A DNA stretch of 64,000 bases from Acanthaster planci (lineage: Eukaryota; Echinodermata; Asteroidea; Valvatida; Acanthasteridae). This document shows positions 1 through 12,300 of this stretch, piece after piece. The position numbers were made by a program, and so were the translations under genes. Position 1 is the first letter of the stretch. The number at the start of each line of letters is the position of its first letter. The notes under the pieces are model-generated. The model was not told the DNA's origin. It worked only from the letters and a program-made list of their open reading frames with translations, and ran no database searches. The stretch is taken from NCBI RefSeq assembly GCF_001949145.1, contig NW_019091382.1, positions 1,284,500 to 1,348,499 of the forward strand, given 5' to 3'.

Positions 1-201
1 TATTTCACTTGAGAAAACATTCACCAAGCAGCATGCTCCCAAGGGAGCAGAAGGTCTTTTTTAAATTAAGGAATGACCAAAGCCCAGTGAGCTCACAATG
101 ATGTGAGGACATGAAGACAAAGTGCACCATGCTAGAGCTGTCCATTGTTATAGTAATTCAGCAGTCTTGTTCCCTTAACGATTCTCTAATCCCTATCCCA
201 G

Positions 202-328
202 GCTTGTTTGTGGGCAAAGAGGGTCCTATGATCCACAGCGGAGCCATCGTCGGTGCTGGAATCCCCCAGTTCCAGAGCATCACCTTCCGCAAGCTCAAGT
301 TCAACTTTCCCTATTTCCGGACGGACAG
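202..328 (+). CDS. CLCN6: CLCN6 exon 1 of window: GKEGP gating motif
   Basis: The acceptor CCCAG ends at 201, the donor GTGAGC starts at 329, and codons are split at both ends. It encodes [14 protein letters not shown] and then [19 protein letters not shown]. The glutamate of GKEGP is the external gating glutamate of CLC exchangers (E200 in human ClC-6), so coupled Cl-/H+ exchange is expected. The intron before it runs off the left edge. The intron after it (329-930) shows nothing recognisable. Confidence 0.95.
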
Positions 329-3300
329 GTGAGCAAGGCTCCAAAGTAGCAAGGTTGTGCACTTTGAAGAGCCATCATTGGATGTGATCAGACCGACTGC
401 ACGTGAAGTTGATTGCACTGTCGGTCAATCCCGCTGCCATCCGTTAATGAGCCAGCTTGTATGTCAAAAAACGTCAGGGTCATGCTAAAACAAAGCAGCC
501 AATGTCACACTAGCTCATTTATGTTCATATAGCCGTTCTGATGGGTACCTACACATTGATGCCCTCGTAGGCTGAGAAGCTGTTCATCCGGGCATGCAAC
601 TTTTCCTCGGATCTTCAGATTTCCTCCTTTTCACTTCACACTCATGCCATTGAACATTGAAAAACACCGTACAGAGTCTTGTCAAGATTGGAATACCCGC
701 GTTCTTTGTCGAAGTCCAAGTTGCACGCCTGTTTATTTTAAGCATGCGCTGTTGAAACACTGCAACGGCGCATTTCATGGTTGCCGTCATTTGGTCACGT
801 TTTCATTCCAAGTCATGCTTTCGGAAGCTTGTAAACTTAACAACCGGTAACTCTTTGAATGAAACCCATCGTCTAATAACTAACATGTCTGGAGATTGAC
901 TGGATTTATCCTGCTCATTCACGTTATCAGGGATAAAAGGGATTTCGTCTCCGGAGGCGCAGCGGCAGGTGTTGCGGGTAAGTGAAAAGATGTCTGCACA
1001 GTTCGTCGGGTTGGCCCTAAAAGGTTGTTACAGCAAAATGTGGTACAGACTACAATTGTTTTGGTTTTGTTTATTAAACTAGTTTTCTGGGGCCAATATG
1101 TTTAAATATGTAACAAATGTTCTGGTCCAATTTCAAGTTTTAAATATATTTATTTTTCTTTAAGAACCCTTTAATGCAATTTTTCAGAAAGGACCTTGTA
1201 GAACTGACACGACAAACTGTAGGAATGTACATGACTGTCAAGCATGGATTTCCTCCTTGTAAAACAGCCGAGGGCGCTCTGCTCTAGTGACGAGCACCAC
1301 CTAACGGCTAACGGTGTTTGTCATAATTCTCTTCCACAATGCATTCCTCTTAAGCAGCCAGTGGGAAAAAATTTATGTGCGCGGCCTGTTTCCAAACAGG
1401 CCATCTTATTTTAAGGCTGTCTTTGAATGGCAGATGAAAATTCAGTCAGTAAGGTTGATTGGTCTCGCACTAGTCAACAATGCAAGGGCCACTGAGTGCT
1501 CTCAGTGATCCGATTATCCAACGTGCGTCCATCATTGTCATATGCAAAGTCTGTGATGCCGCAGCACACAGTATTTAGACATGAGGCAAGACCTCCAAGC
1601 TTGTATGCAGTTGACGCTTAATGTATAGACCACTGTTAACCCCTTTGCTCCGGGAGACGGCAAGAGCCGCGGCTTTGTGTGAGGATTAGTACATACCACA
1701 CATACAGTCTATTCACCATGCAGCTGCTGGTTCAATGGGGCCTGCTGATGGACAAAGCCCTCCGTTCAGGGCATACCACAGCCCAGCAGTCATGGTCAAA
1801 AGAATTACCGGCGCGAAAGGGTCAAACAAAGTACTGTTATAAACTACAGATTTTGAGAATCCCAATTGCTTGACTTCATGCATTTTTCTTTTGTCATGCA
1901 ACTCCTTACAACAAAGCCGTGGTTATAACAAAGCAATTTGTCTGAGCTCTGCAACTTTGTTATCCCAAGAGTGGACGGGAAATGGCAAAAAGTGTTTGAA
2001 AAATGTAGAGCCAGTGTCCGTACATGGCATAATTGGTGACCGTTTTGTCATGGAAAATGCACATCCAAACCCACCCAGCTCTGCATGTTTGTGTTGCCGT
2101 AAGAGTCCTGTCTGCTCTTGGCTTGCAGCTGCCTTCGGCGCTCCCATCGGAGGGGTTCTGTTCAGCTTGGAGGAAGGCTCTTCCTTTTGGAACCAGTCGC
2201 TGACGTGGAGAACGGTAGGTGGCGCTCTGGTTTATTCCCCAGCCGTCTCGGCAGGGGTGCCTGCATGCAGTGGCTTGGGGTCAGATGATGCTTCTGGTAG
2301 CATTGTGATGTTTGAAGTAATGCGACTCTCGCGTTCATGCGGTTTGCTTATGGTCAGCGCTGCATGAGAGATGACGTAGGGTGTCCAAAATTGAACCTTC
2401 CTCATAAAAAAGGGAAAAACTAGTTCTGTGACGTCACTACTGTATTCAAGGTGTAGATTATTTTTATGAATCTACAGCAAACTGTAGATTCGTAATTTAC
2501 ATTAGGTAAATAACATACTGAATCTGTTATGCGTAGCCTGGCAATCGGATTTTGACAGTTTCAACCCGGTCCAAGTTAATGCAGTTTCGTATCACCGTGC
2601 TCTTCGTTTCTCCTACACCAACCAGTTTTTCTGCGCCATGTGCGCCACGTTTACGCTGAACTTGATGCTGTCCGGGCTGGATTACCAGCAGTGGGGGGCT
2701 ATGGACCAACCTGGTCTCATTGATTTTGGCATCTTTGACAGGGTGAGTAACTTGGTGACAGTTGTTTTTGTGCTGTTGGCCATCCAGTCATCCTGTTCCT
2801 TGGCCAGTTTTATTTCATCCGCTCTGCTCGCAAATTGACCATTTGATGCCAGATGACCCGTAAGCACTCATACTTTTCCTTATTTGCTTCACAGAGGTTG
2901 TGTACACTACTTTAAGAATTCTTTTTTCTTTCCCGTGGTTGACGTATTAACGCATCATGCTTGGTTGGGTCAAAGCGCAATTGCAAGGTTGAAAAATATG
3001 CTTTGGGGGTGCGAAAATCCAATGTTAACTGGTTAAAAAAAGTATACTGCAGATTGGTTTCCCCAAAATGGGTCACTGTCGACTCAGCCGCAGATTTCAT
3101 ATCATATCTGGCTGGTTTCTTGCAGTTGTCTCGCTAGCCTTTAAATTAACATCCCTGACTGTTTCATGGGTTGGTTATTCTGTGACTTTGGGGCCCAAAA
3201 GGGTGACATTTTTGTGTCCCTGTCATTGAAATTGACTTCAAACTACCTACGCCCTCTTGGAAATTAAAGAACGTGTCATATGTCAGATGTGACCGGGACA

Positions 3301-6300
3301 CGGAAAAAGTTTGACCCCAAATTTGTAGAATGACCCACTTTCGACCCAGTCGTAAGAAATTCAGATAAAGTGTCCTCCTCATGGACAAAAGTCCCCCATA
3401 GCCAGAGGCTACCTCACTCAAGAAAAAAAAATCATGGGTTCAAGTCAAGAGTCATCCAATCATTCTTCGGTTTCCTCGGCCAGTGCGACAAAGGTAGCTC
3501 GGACAACTGTAACCTGTGGACGGTGCTGGACCTACTCATTTTCATCGTGATGGGTTTTGTGGGTGGACTCTTGGGGGCGCTCTTCAATTTCCTGAACACC
3601 AAGTTGACTGTCTACAGGATGAAGCATCTCGGCAGTCGTCGGAAGTTTGTCAGGTAGATGCCAAGTTGGATGTTCTAGGGCCAAATCGATCCTAATTCTG
3701 AAAACCCTGCGTGTTGAACTAAGTTCTTATTTTCTTTTTATGTACAAGTTGGCAGAGTTTAAATCCACTGGTCAGTCATCTTAATCTGGGCTGTAATTGG
3801 GTTCTTTTTCCCAGGGTGGTAGAGGCTCTCCTGATCGTCATGGTTACGGCCTCAGTGGCATTTGTCGCTGCCATGACGTTGGGTAAATGCAAGAAGCTTC
3901 CATCCTCTAATGGTGTAAGTTCATAACTCATCAATTGTCCACTTGCTCCCTATCCTTTCCAGTGCCCCAGGGAGAGCAGTTCTTTGATAAGCTGATGGTG
4001 CTAGCCTGGTAAAATAAAACGAAATACATAAATAAATAAAAATAAATCCTTTGGGTCACAGTTGGGGGAAAATTAATATTATGCAGAAATTAATACGCCG
4101 GATTATATTCAAGAATTTCTTTCTGCAAGATGTGAAAATTATTTGAACAGGGAACGATGACAGTAGTTTAACTGTGAAACTTTTCGAGCAATGTCAGGCT
4201 GCCCGGTCCTGCTATGTTGGGGCGTGCGCTTTGCCACTTTGCGCTTTGCCCATTTCATGAATTCTGACATGGCTTTAGTCAGTAGAGTGTAGTATTAAAT
4301 CCCATTCCTACCAGCTATTTGAGCCTAGTATTACCTCAGGTCTCTGCACTTGTTTTTTTTTTGTTCTGTTATCTTTTGTGCTCATAGTCAAGGCCGGGCA
4401 ACTCTTCAATGCCCTGGTCCTCCAACGTTACCAATAGCAACGGCACCGAGCTCACCTTCTTTTGCCCGGAGGGATACTACAACGACATGGCCACCCTGTT
4501 CTTCAACTCCCAGGAGATAGCCATCAAGGAGCTGTTCCACGAAGCTGGTATCAGTCTACCCTCCCGAAAATAAAAACAAAACGAGACTGCCTCTGATGCG
4601 CTTAGTCGCGTAGCAAGTTCCGTCAAAGATTGTCTGTTAACCAGTGGTCAGGTCATAGTGCAACTTTTGCTTTTGTGCTAATGCAGAAAAATGTATAAGA
4701 AAATTAACGTCAGATGTCGTTGCCAAACATAGCATGAGAGGTTCTTTGTTATGCTAAGCTGTTGTTAGTCAGCCATAAGACTGTAAGACCTGTGTTTGCC
4801 AGCCCAGGAGAAACTTGTTGGCTGACCAGTATCTTGTATTGGCATATGGGTAATTCCAAAAATGAGGGGTCCCAAAGTGTGTCATTTTTGTGACCCTGTT
4901 TCATCTGTCCTGTGTTATTTGACAGGGAAATATCACCAGAATTGATTTCAAACTATTACTATTTGTTGGGCAGGTTATTTGCATTAATTCATCTCTCTCG
5001 GAAATTAGAAAATGTGCTCTGAACTTACAAAACCATAAGTCAGATGTGACAGGGACACAGAAGAAAACGGACCCCTAATGGTGCTAAAGTGGTACCCCAC
5101 AAGAATTTCACGAAACAGATATTTCACATTCACTCAAAAAGGAGGAATTTTCAAGTGCCATTCATCTGTCGCAAATTGAAGGAACATACGGTCGAAATTT
5201 CAACCCAGGAAACTGAATTTGGTTGAAATGGCAGTGATTTGAAATTTTTTCCCTGTTGTGTGGGAGTTTTGTACACGAGAACAAAGGAAATACCCACAAG
5301 TATACATTTGTAACGGAGGGTGAACTACCGTGTGTTTTAAACTGAGTCAGTCGAGCTGTGATTAATGATAGTCCGTGATCATTCCGGCTGGAATGTACAA
5401 TTTTGTCCGTGCTACTCTCTAAATACAGTCGAGATCGAAAGATCACAGTAACTCCAACTGCAAACAATAAAGTGAGACTTAAATACTTTATGCTTCAGAT
5501 AAAGTCCCACTCCACATTTTCCCATTTTTTCCATTCAAAGGGGAGGTCCTTTTTGGGGTTTTTTGTCATTTTTGGAAAGAGTAGTTATTAGCAGGATGTG
5601 TACTTGGAAATGTCATATTTCTCCGTAATGTTGACAAAAGCGTTATTCGTGGTCGGTCACAAATGTTGAAACAATGTTGGAAACAAAAATGCAAAGCTGC
5701 CGGAATATCTCATTGTCACTCTACTTTCCACCAGAAGTGGGGTAAACTCTTTTGCCGCTAAATTTTTTAAAAATACCAATATCTCCATTTTCAAAAACTC
5801 CGACTTTCAGCTCATTTTGTGGTGACAGGTCACACATACATATGAACGGAGCTTAATTTGACTCCAAAATGGAATATTGTCGTCCGAGTTGGAAAATTGA
5901 ACTTCCAGTCCAGTTTTGACCGCAACTGTACCTGGGTTGTCTGCTGTCCGTTTCAGGCAAGTTCAGCTTGCAGTCCTTGGGCATCTTCTTTGGGCTGTTC
6001 TTCCTGTTGGCCTGTTGGACGTACGGCGCTATGGTTCCCAGCGGTCTCTTTGTGCCATGCCTGCTGTGCGGAGCGGCCTACGGGCGAATTATTGGCAACA
6101 TCCTGAATGAGTAGGTGAACTGCATCAACCATTGAGCACATAGAAAAGGAAAACGATTGTGACAACTACCCCCGTTAAAATGGCTGCAAGTCAAAAAATA
6201 GTTGACCGGCGTCAAATTAGAGAATTTTGTGGCATTACCGAGCTGTCTATTACATTTTCATTTTTTTAATCCAAAGATACACAGGATATCCGAACATCAG

Positions 6301-9300
6301 CAACATCTACTCGGGGACGTTTGCGCTGATCGGGGCGGCCTCGTTCCTGGGTGGGGTCGTGCGCATGACGATCAGCCTCACGGTCATCCTGATCGAGTCC
6401 ACCAACGAGATCAGCTACGGCCTGCCCATCATGGTCACCCTCATTGTGAGTTCTGTCGTGTCTGTCAAAGTTCCGCTCATTATCCCCACAACCTGCTAGT
6501 ACAGGATAACTCCAGTGATGCCCTGACAGCATAGTTTTCCACACATACTCAATCTACTTGGTGCGGAAATACTTAGCACCTAAAAATGCGGAGTTTTCAA
6601 TCCACATGTTCTGCTGATTTTTTTGTAGTAAGGGTCTCCACGTCGAGATCTTTCAGAGATCAGTACTATAAGAAAGTGCAAAGGGGTGAAGTACTGAGAT
6701 ATTCACCATGTGTTTTGTTCAGGTGGCCAAGTGGTCAGGCGACTTGTTCAATAATGGCCTGTACGACATCCACATCGAACTCAAAGGCCTGCCGCTACTG
6801 GGATGGGAACCGCCGAGGAAGATGGAAAGGTAGGAATCAGGCATCCAAGATGCGATTTTTGAAAGTGAAGAGTCTGGATACTACGCAAGAATTGTTTCAG
6901 TCGTGAAAGGGAGGGCATCTCAGTGTGTTTAATCATAAATACTCTAATCAACAATATCAGACCTGTGAAAAAAATCTTCACTGTTCAACTTTGTTGGTTT
7001 TGAACCCTTTGTTCCCCTCTAAGTTCTTAGTTTTTTTAAGTTTAAGTGTTTAATTTCAAGATTCTTTCTGATAAGGAACCACCAGTACAATAAATATTCT
7101 AACCCAGAAGCCTGCGGAAATCTTGGGAAAAGAAGCCGAAAAAGAAACAAAAATTCGAGTTTCAGTTAAAACCACTGAATTTTATTCTGGGTAAACCCGC
7201 GGAAGCAGGCAGGGACCGAAAACCCAATCCACCAGTCAGCCCAAAGTGGGATTTGAACCCAAGTTGAGAGGTGGAAATAAAGAAAAGCACCACCGGGCCA
7301 AGATGACTCGCTTGGACCCTCCCAAGGTCTCTCCAAAATGATCCGCTATGCAGGAAATTTTTCAGTCATTTGCGACTCGCCGCATCCCTCCCCTCTCGTG
7401 TCTGGGATCAATCACACAGGTTACGCGCCCGCCAGATCATGGAGACCAGGCTGACCTACATTTACCCACACACCCGCGTGCGCTCCCTCGTCAACATCCT
7501 GCGCACCACCAAGCACCACGCGTACCCAGTGGTCACCGAAAACCAGCACATGAGGGCCGCGACAACGGAAGCCGCGGCAACAGCGCCAAATAACACGGAC
7601 GCCACAGTAGCCAGCAAGAACATGCTATATAAGGTCAGTGTTTTTGCGGCGGGTCAACTAAGGTCATTTACACAACTGTCACAGATTTCAAACGGTAGCT
7701 GCCGTCACCAAGAGTGGTTAAGTCACGGCAAAACCAACGTTCTTAGAACGCAAACAGTAAGAATGTATTCGTTGGATTTTTCTTCTTTTTGCAATGTGTT
7801 GCAATCCACGTCGGGCAGGGCCAAAAAAAAATCCCCAAAATTAACATCCCCCTGGTGCAAATCCATCCTTAGGAATAATAATGTGTTTGTTTATTCAGTG
7901 GAAATCCAATACAGTGCATGTTCATTTCGCTGTACAATAAAGATGCCATATTTCAATTTAGCTCAGCCAAAGGCATGTTAACCACTTCGTGCCGGGGGCA
8001 TTTACAAATGTTGTTGATGCTGGGATGGGATAATGTTCTTTTTTTTTCTGTTTTCAAAATTTTTTAAAAATTCATATTTTCATTTACTGGACACTTACAT
8101 CCACACGAAGGACTGTCTGGTTTCTAGTCTAATCTGACAGACAACATCTATTGACGCTGTCGCCTCATAAAAAGAGCCCAGATGGTGCAGTGTTATGTAA
8201 TTTTCTTTTGTTCACGAAACTGGCACTGTGCACTGCTGACCTCTTTCCAGTAGGAGCCAGATTAGCGTGTAGCGGTACTGTGTGTGCTCATCGCTGTGGT
8301 GGTGGAGCGCTTTTGTCCCCGGTGGTAATCCGCTCACACTGAATGCCCCAAACCATGGTATACTGTTTCAAAACAAGGCTGGATTATCTCCACTATTGAG
8401 AGTGAAAAGATGTTGGTAATTCCCAGCAGCCTGGTCTTTTGTTATGTGCACGGTCTTTTGTTAGAAGGCCCAGTTCCCTTTGTCCGATTTCAGGGACCCT
8501 GGCTACGCATATAAAGAAAACTTATCCGAAACCGGAATCCCTGGTGCCAAGTAATAAAGGTGCCTCAGATAGTCCTCAAATAACCCACCTCCGTCCTGTA
8601 ATACAGCCAGATATTGTAAGTGGTGATTTTTTGCGAAGGGTGGAAGACCGAAAAAACCTGTAGCAAAACCCTCATGGCATAGGAAAGAACCAACAAACCA
8701 TTATCCTCACATGTCCCGGGCTGGGAATCGAACCCAAGACCACAGTGACGAGAAAGTGCTTTTTTTGCTACCACGCCACCACTGCATGAAGCATGCCCAC
8801 AAAATTAAGATTCCATCACCTCAATGCCAATAAAAAACACATCTCAGGATTTACAAGTGCACGTGGGTTCCCAAGTGTTCAAAGCAAATTTGGATTTAGG
8901 GATCAACCAATGGAGGTTAACTGCCGATCCGATGTCCGATGTTTTAATTGGATCATCAGCCGATGTATTCATGCTCAAACAAATGAGATTTTTGTTTGCC
9001 AAAACTGAGAGCAGAGTTTGCTCCTTTCTTCAAGTTAACATCGGTACTCATATCGGCAAGGAAGGTCAAATTATGCCGATCCGATGTTTTGCCGAACATT
9101 GGCCCAATCCAATGTCTGATCCGATCATCGTTTGATCCTTAAACGGGCTTATTACTCATTCTATGGATCTGAGAACAAAAGATGGTTGCGGAGATGTGAA
9201 AGCCAAGTTTGAATTGACTGTGCTGATTAGTCATTTATTTGTTCTTGATTGATCTAGCGGGACAGCACGTTGTCTCGGTCGGAAGAACAGAGGAACCGAT

Positions 9301-12300
9301 CATCCTCCGTCCGTTCTGTGGAGATGCTCCGAGTTCATCACATGAGTCGCTTGGCAGCGGACTACAACTTGGCGCGCAGCAGGCAGGACAGCGTGGAGAA
9401 CACGGATGAGTTTGATCGAGTCTCACTCCGGTAGGCTACCAGCTCTCACCCCATCATTACGGGGTATTCCATGGGCCCTCACTTCAACAGCTTTTGTTTT
9501 TGTCTATGGGGTTAGGTCGGTTTGGGCTTGGCATGGTTGGGTGAGTTTGGGTTGGGTTGGTTGGGTTGGGTGAGGTTGGGTTGGATGAGGTTGGGTTGAG
9601 TTGGGTTGGGTGAGGTAGGGTTGGGTGAGATTGGGTTGGGTTGGGTGAGGTTGGGTTGGGTGAGATTGGGTTGGATTGGGTGAGGTTGGGTTGGGTGAGG
9701 TTGGGTTGGATGAGGTTGGGTTGGGTGAGGTTGGGTTGGGTGAGATGAGGTTGGGTTTGGTTATCATGTACCTCATGGACAGGAAGGAGTCTCTATGTTC
9801 AGGGAGCAGGTGCTCCAGTTCATATCCAAACCTTTGATCAACGTATGAATATGATTAATTGAAACTTACATAGAACGGATCCCAGTGGTTATCCGAGCTG
9901 GTTAGCAGACCTAGAGAGCGTGGACGGCAACGAGGACATACTGGATGACTGTCGACCCCTGACCTTTCACGGGGTCATCCTGAGGACCCACCTCATCATG
10001 TTGCTGAAGAAGAAAGTGTGCTACGACGAGAACACTTCGGTGAGTCAGACATTCCCCCGGGCAGTTCCACAACGTCACTTGAAGTCCCCAGTCATGTCGT
10101 CCATCAATAGGTCTATAACCTGATGACGTCACACTGTGCCCTTTCCTCCGAAGCCAGTGGAGGCCCACGGTCCACTTAGCACCACAGGAAAGGACACACG
10201 TAAACAGACTATAGCCTCACCAGTACAAAGCCTCTTTTGACTTCTGGGTCGAATTGCAGGATTTCAGTCTGTGAACTCTGTCAGTGCATTAAGCCATCAT
10301 AGTCGTCCCTTGGACTTCTGAAGCGATGCGCTCGCGGTGTTAAGCCAGTTTTTAGAAATGGTTAGGCTGTTTGGGGTTAGCTTACAATGGTCTACGTCAA
10401 AGATTTTTGGACCCTTTTTTTTGGGCTACTGCGTAATTTGCCGTCGGAGTGGGCTCTGTGCATGCTTTTAGAGCACAGTGTTAGTAGATTTTATTCCAGT
10501 GTAGCCCGACTCCGCCGGAGGAATGTGATGACAGCAAGTCGTAAACTGCAAAATAGAAATGTCCCTGGACAAAAATCTCCGTCTTGGACAGTGTTAGTCA
10601 GAGTTTGGTCAGATTTATTTGTGCGTTTCACATTCCAGTTCCCCCAAATTGTTTTTTTTTTCCCTCCTTATTTCTCCGGGGGTGGGGAGAGGGGCCATGA
10701 CCCGCAGTGGCCCCTTTCCTAGGGACTTATTTGCAACCAGCAAAGATGTAAACCTAGGTCTTGATTTGTACTTGGTCTAGCCAAGCATCAAAGCCAGGAC
10801 AAGGGTTACATGTGTTTGTTGTTTTATACATTCATTAAACTGGCAGAGTTCATGCCAAGAGGAGCTATCCTACGGAGAGTTGACGGAGGACTATCCGCGA
10901 TTTCAAGACATCCACGACATTGACCTCAACGCCATCAACCACAACATGATCATGGTAAGCGATATGCAATAGAGATACGATGAAAAACAACGGTCCTGAT
11001 AACCAAGAAATGGAATAATCCGGGACTACTTCGTGAAACCAAAAATTCCCCTACAGTGCTAGTACCCCGCTGGACTCTGCCATTGGAAAAAGTCCTACGA
11101 GCCTCAAGCGTGACCAAGAGAGGGTGCTATTTGCTTAGCAACCGAGCCTCCTTCGGTCAGAACTGAACATCGCTGGTTCGTGAACAATTATGAAATGCAC
11201 GCATCACAGTCGCATCACTACCAATATAAACACTCCCAACCAACATGGCTCTTTTCAACCAATGAGGGGGTGCTTCCGCTTGAGGGGGATTGTACTCTGC
11301 CACTTAGCTTGCAGGGTTATGTTCCATCTGTCCAGGTGCTGAAATGTCTGCCACACCACTCCTAGATGTCAGGAGTGGGAAGCAACAGGGACTGAGGAAT
11401 TCGTCCCTCGTCAGTCAATTCTATTTTAGAGGTCCCCATCCCTTCAAGACTCCAAACAAAAAAAAACAGTCACATCTACAACCAGATAATTCAGCATTGT
11501 CCCGAATATGAATCATGACTTCAAATGTTTTATTGCACTATGCAGTCATTTGCAAAAGTTTAAGACCACCTTGAATTTCATTGGTATTTCTGTCACTGGG
11601 CGTGCATTACACTGTCTCACTGAATGATTACTTCACATGATTTTACAGTGGTGCATAACATCAGTGTAGTGCTATATACGCATTTGAACGAAATTTGTTG
11701 CAAAGGCAGGTCTTGTATGACATTTTGTCTACAAGGGAGCATGGGTGAAAAAAGCCAGTCTAAGTAATCAGAAATAAAGGAGGGCACACTGAATATTAGA
11801 CTGTTAACATGTGAAATCGTGGAAATGCAGTCAAAAATGTTCAACCAAGGCACCAAGGTTACACATTGAAAATAAACATAAGTTGCCATGATTGATTGGT
11901 TTAAGTTTGGTTTTCCTTCAGGTTAATGCATTTTCCATGGGTGGTCCTAAACTTTTGCAAATGACTGTACTATTGTATTCGCTCTGAGCTGAACTAAAGA
12001 GGGCTTGTGTTTTTGGTACTCACCGCATAGGCGAGCCATGAGGCGCACAAGTATATACACGTTTGACGCGGAGCACGCTGAGTATGCGTAACTAATTTAT
12101 TCTGGCTTGTATCATGGTCTTTGTGTACACGCAGAGCGCGTGCAAGAACCCGCTTGTAACCACCTGTCTTTCTTTCACCAATTGGGGGTGCACTTCAGCT
12201 CGGGGTGGATAGACGCTTCTGCTTCCAAGTCACAGTTTTTGTTTAGCAGTGGCCAGCAAGCTATGGCTAAAGAGAAAATTTGTCATGGTGCTAATTGAAG

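Noticed and set aside
9507-9762. Interstitial telomere repeat
   Set aside because: The unit is GGTTGGG/GGTGAG and not TTAGGG or another known telomere unit.
9504-9776. Asn-Pro-Thr repeat frame on the minus strand
   Set aside because: It is the complement of the G-rich minisatellite; there is no gene signal.
11543-11967. Coding transposase inside the Tc1-like element
   Set aside because: The interior is about 370 bp with no DDE-type frame on either strand.
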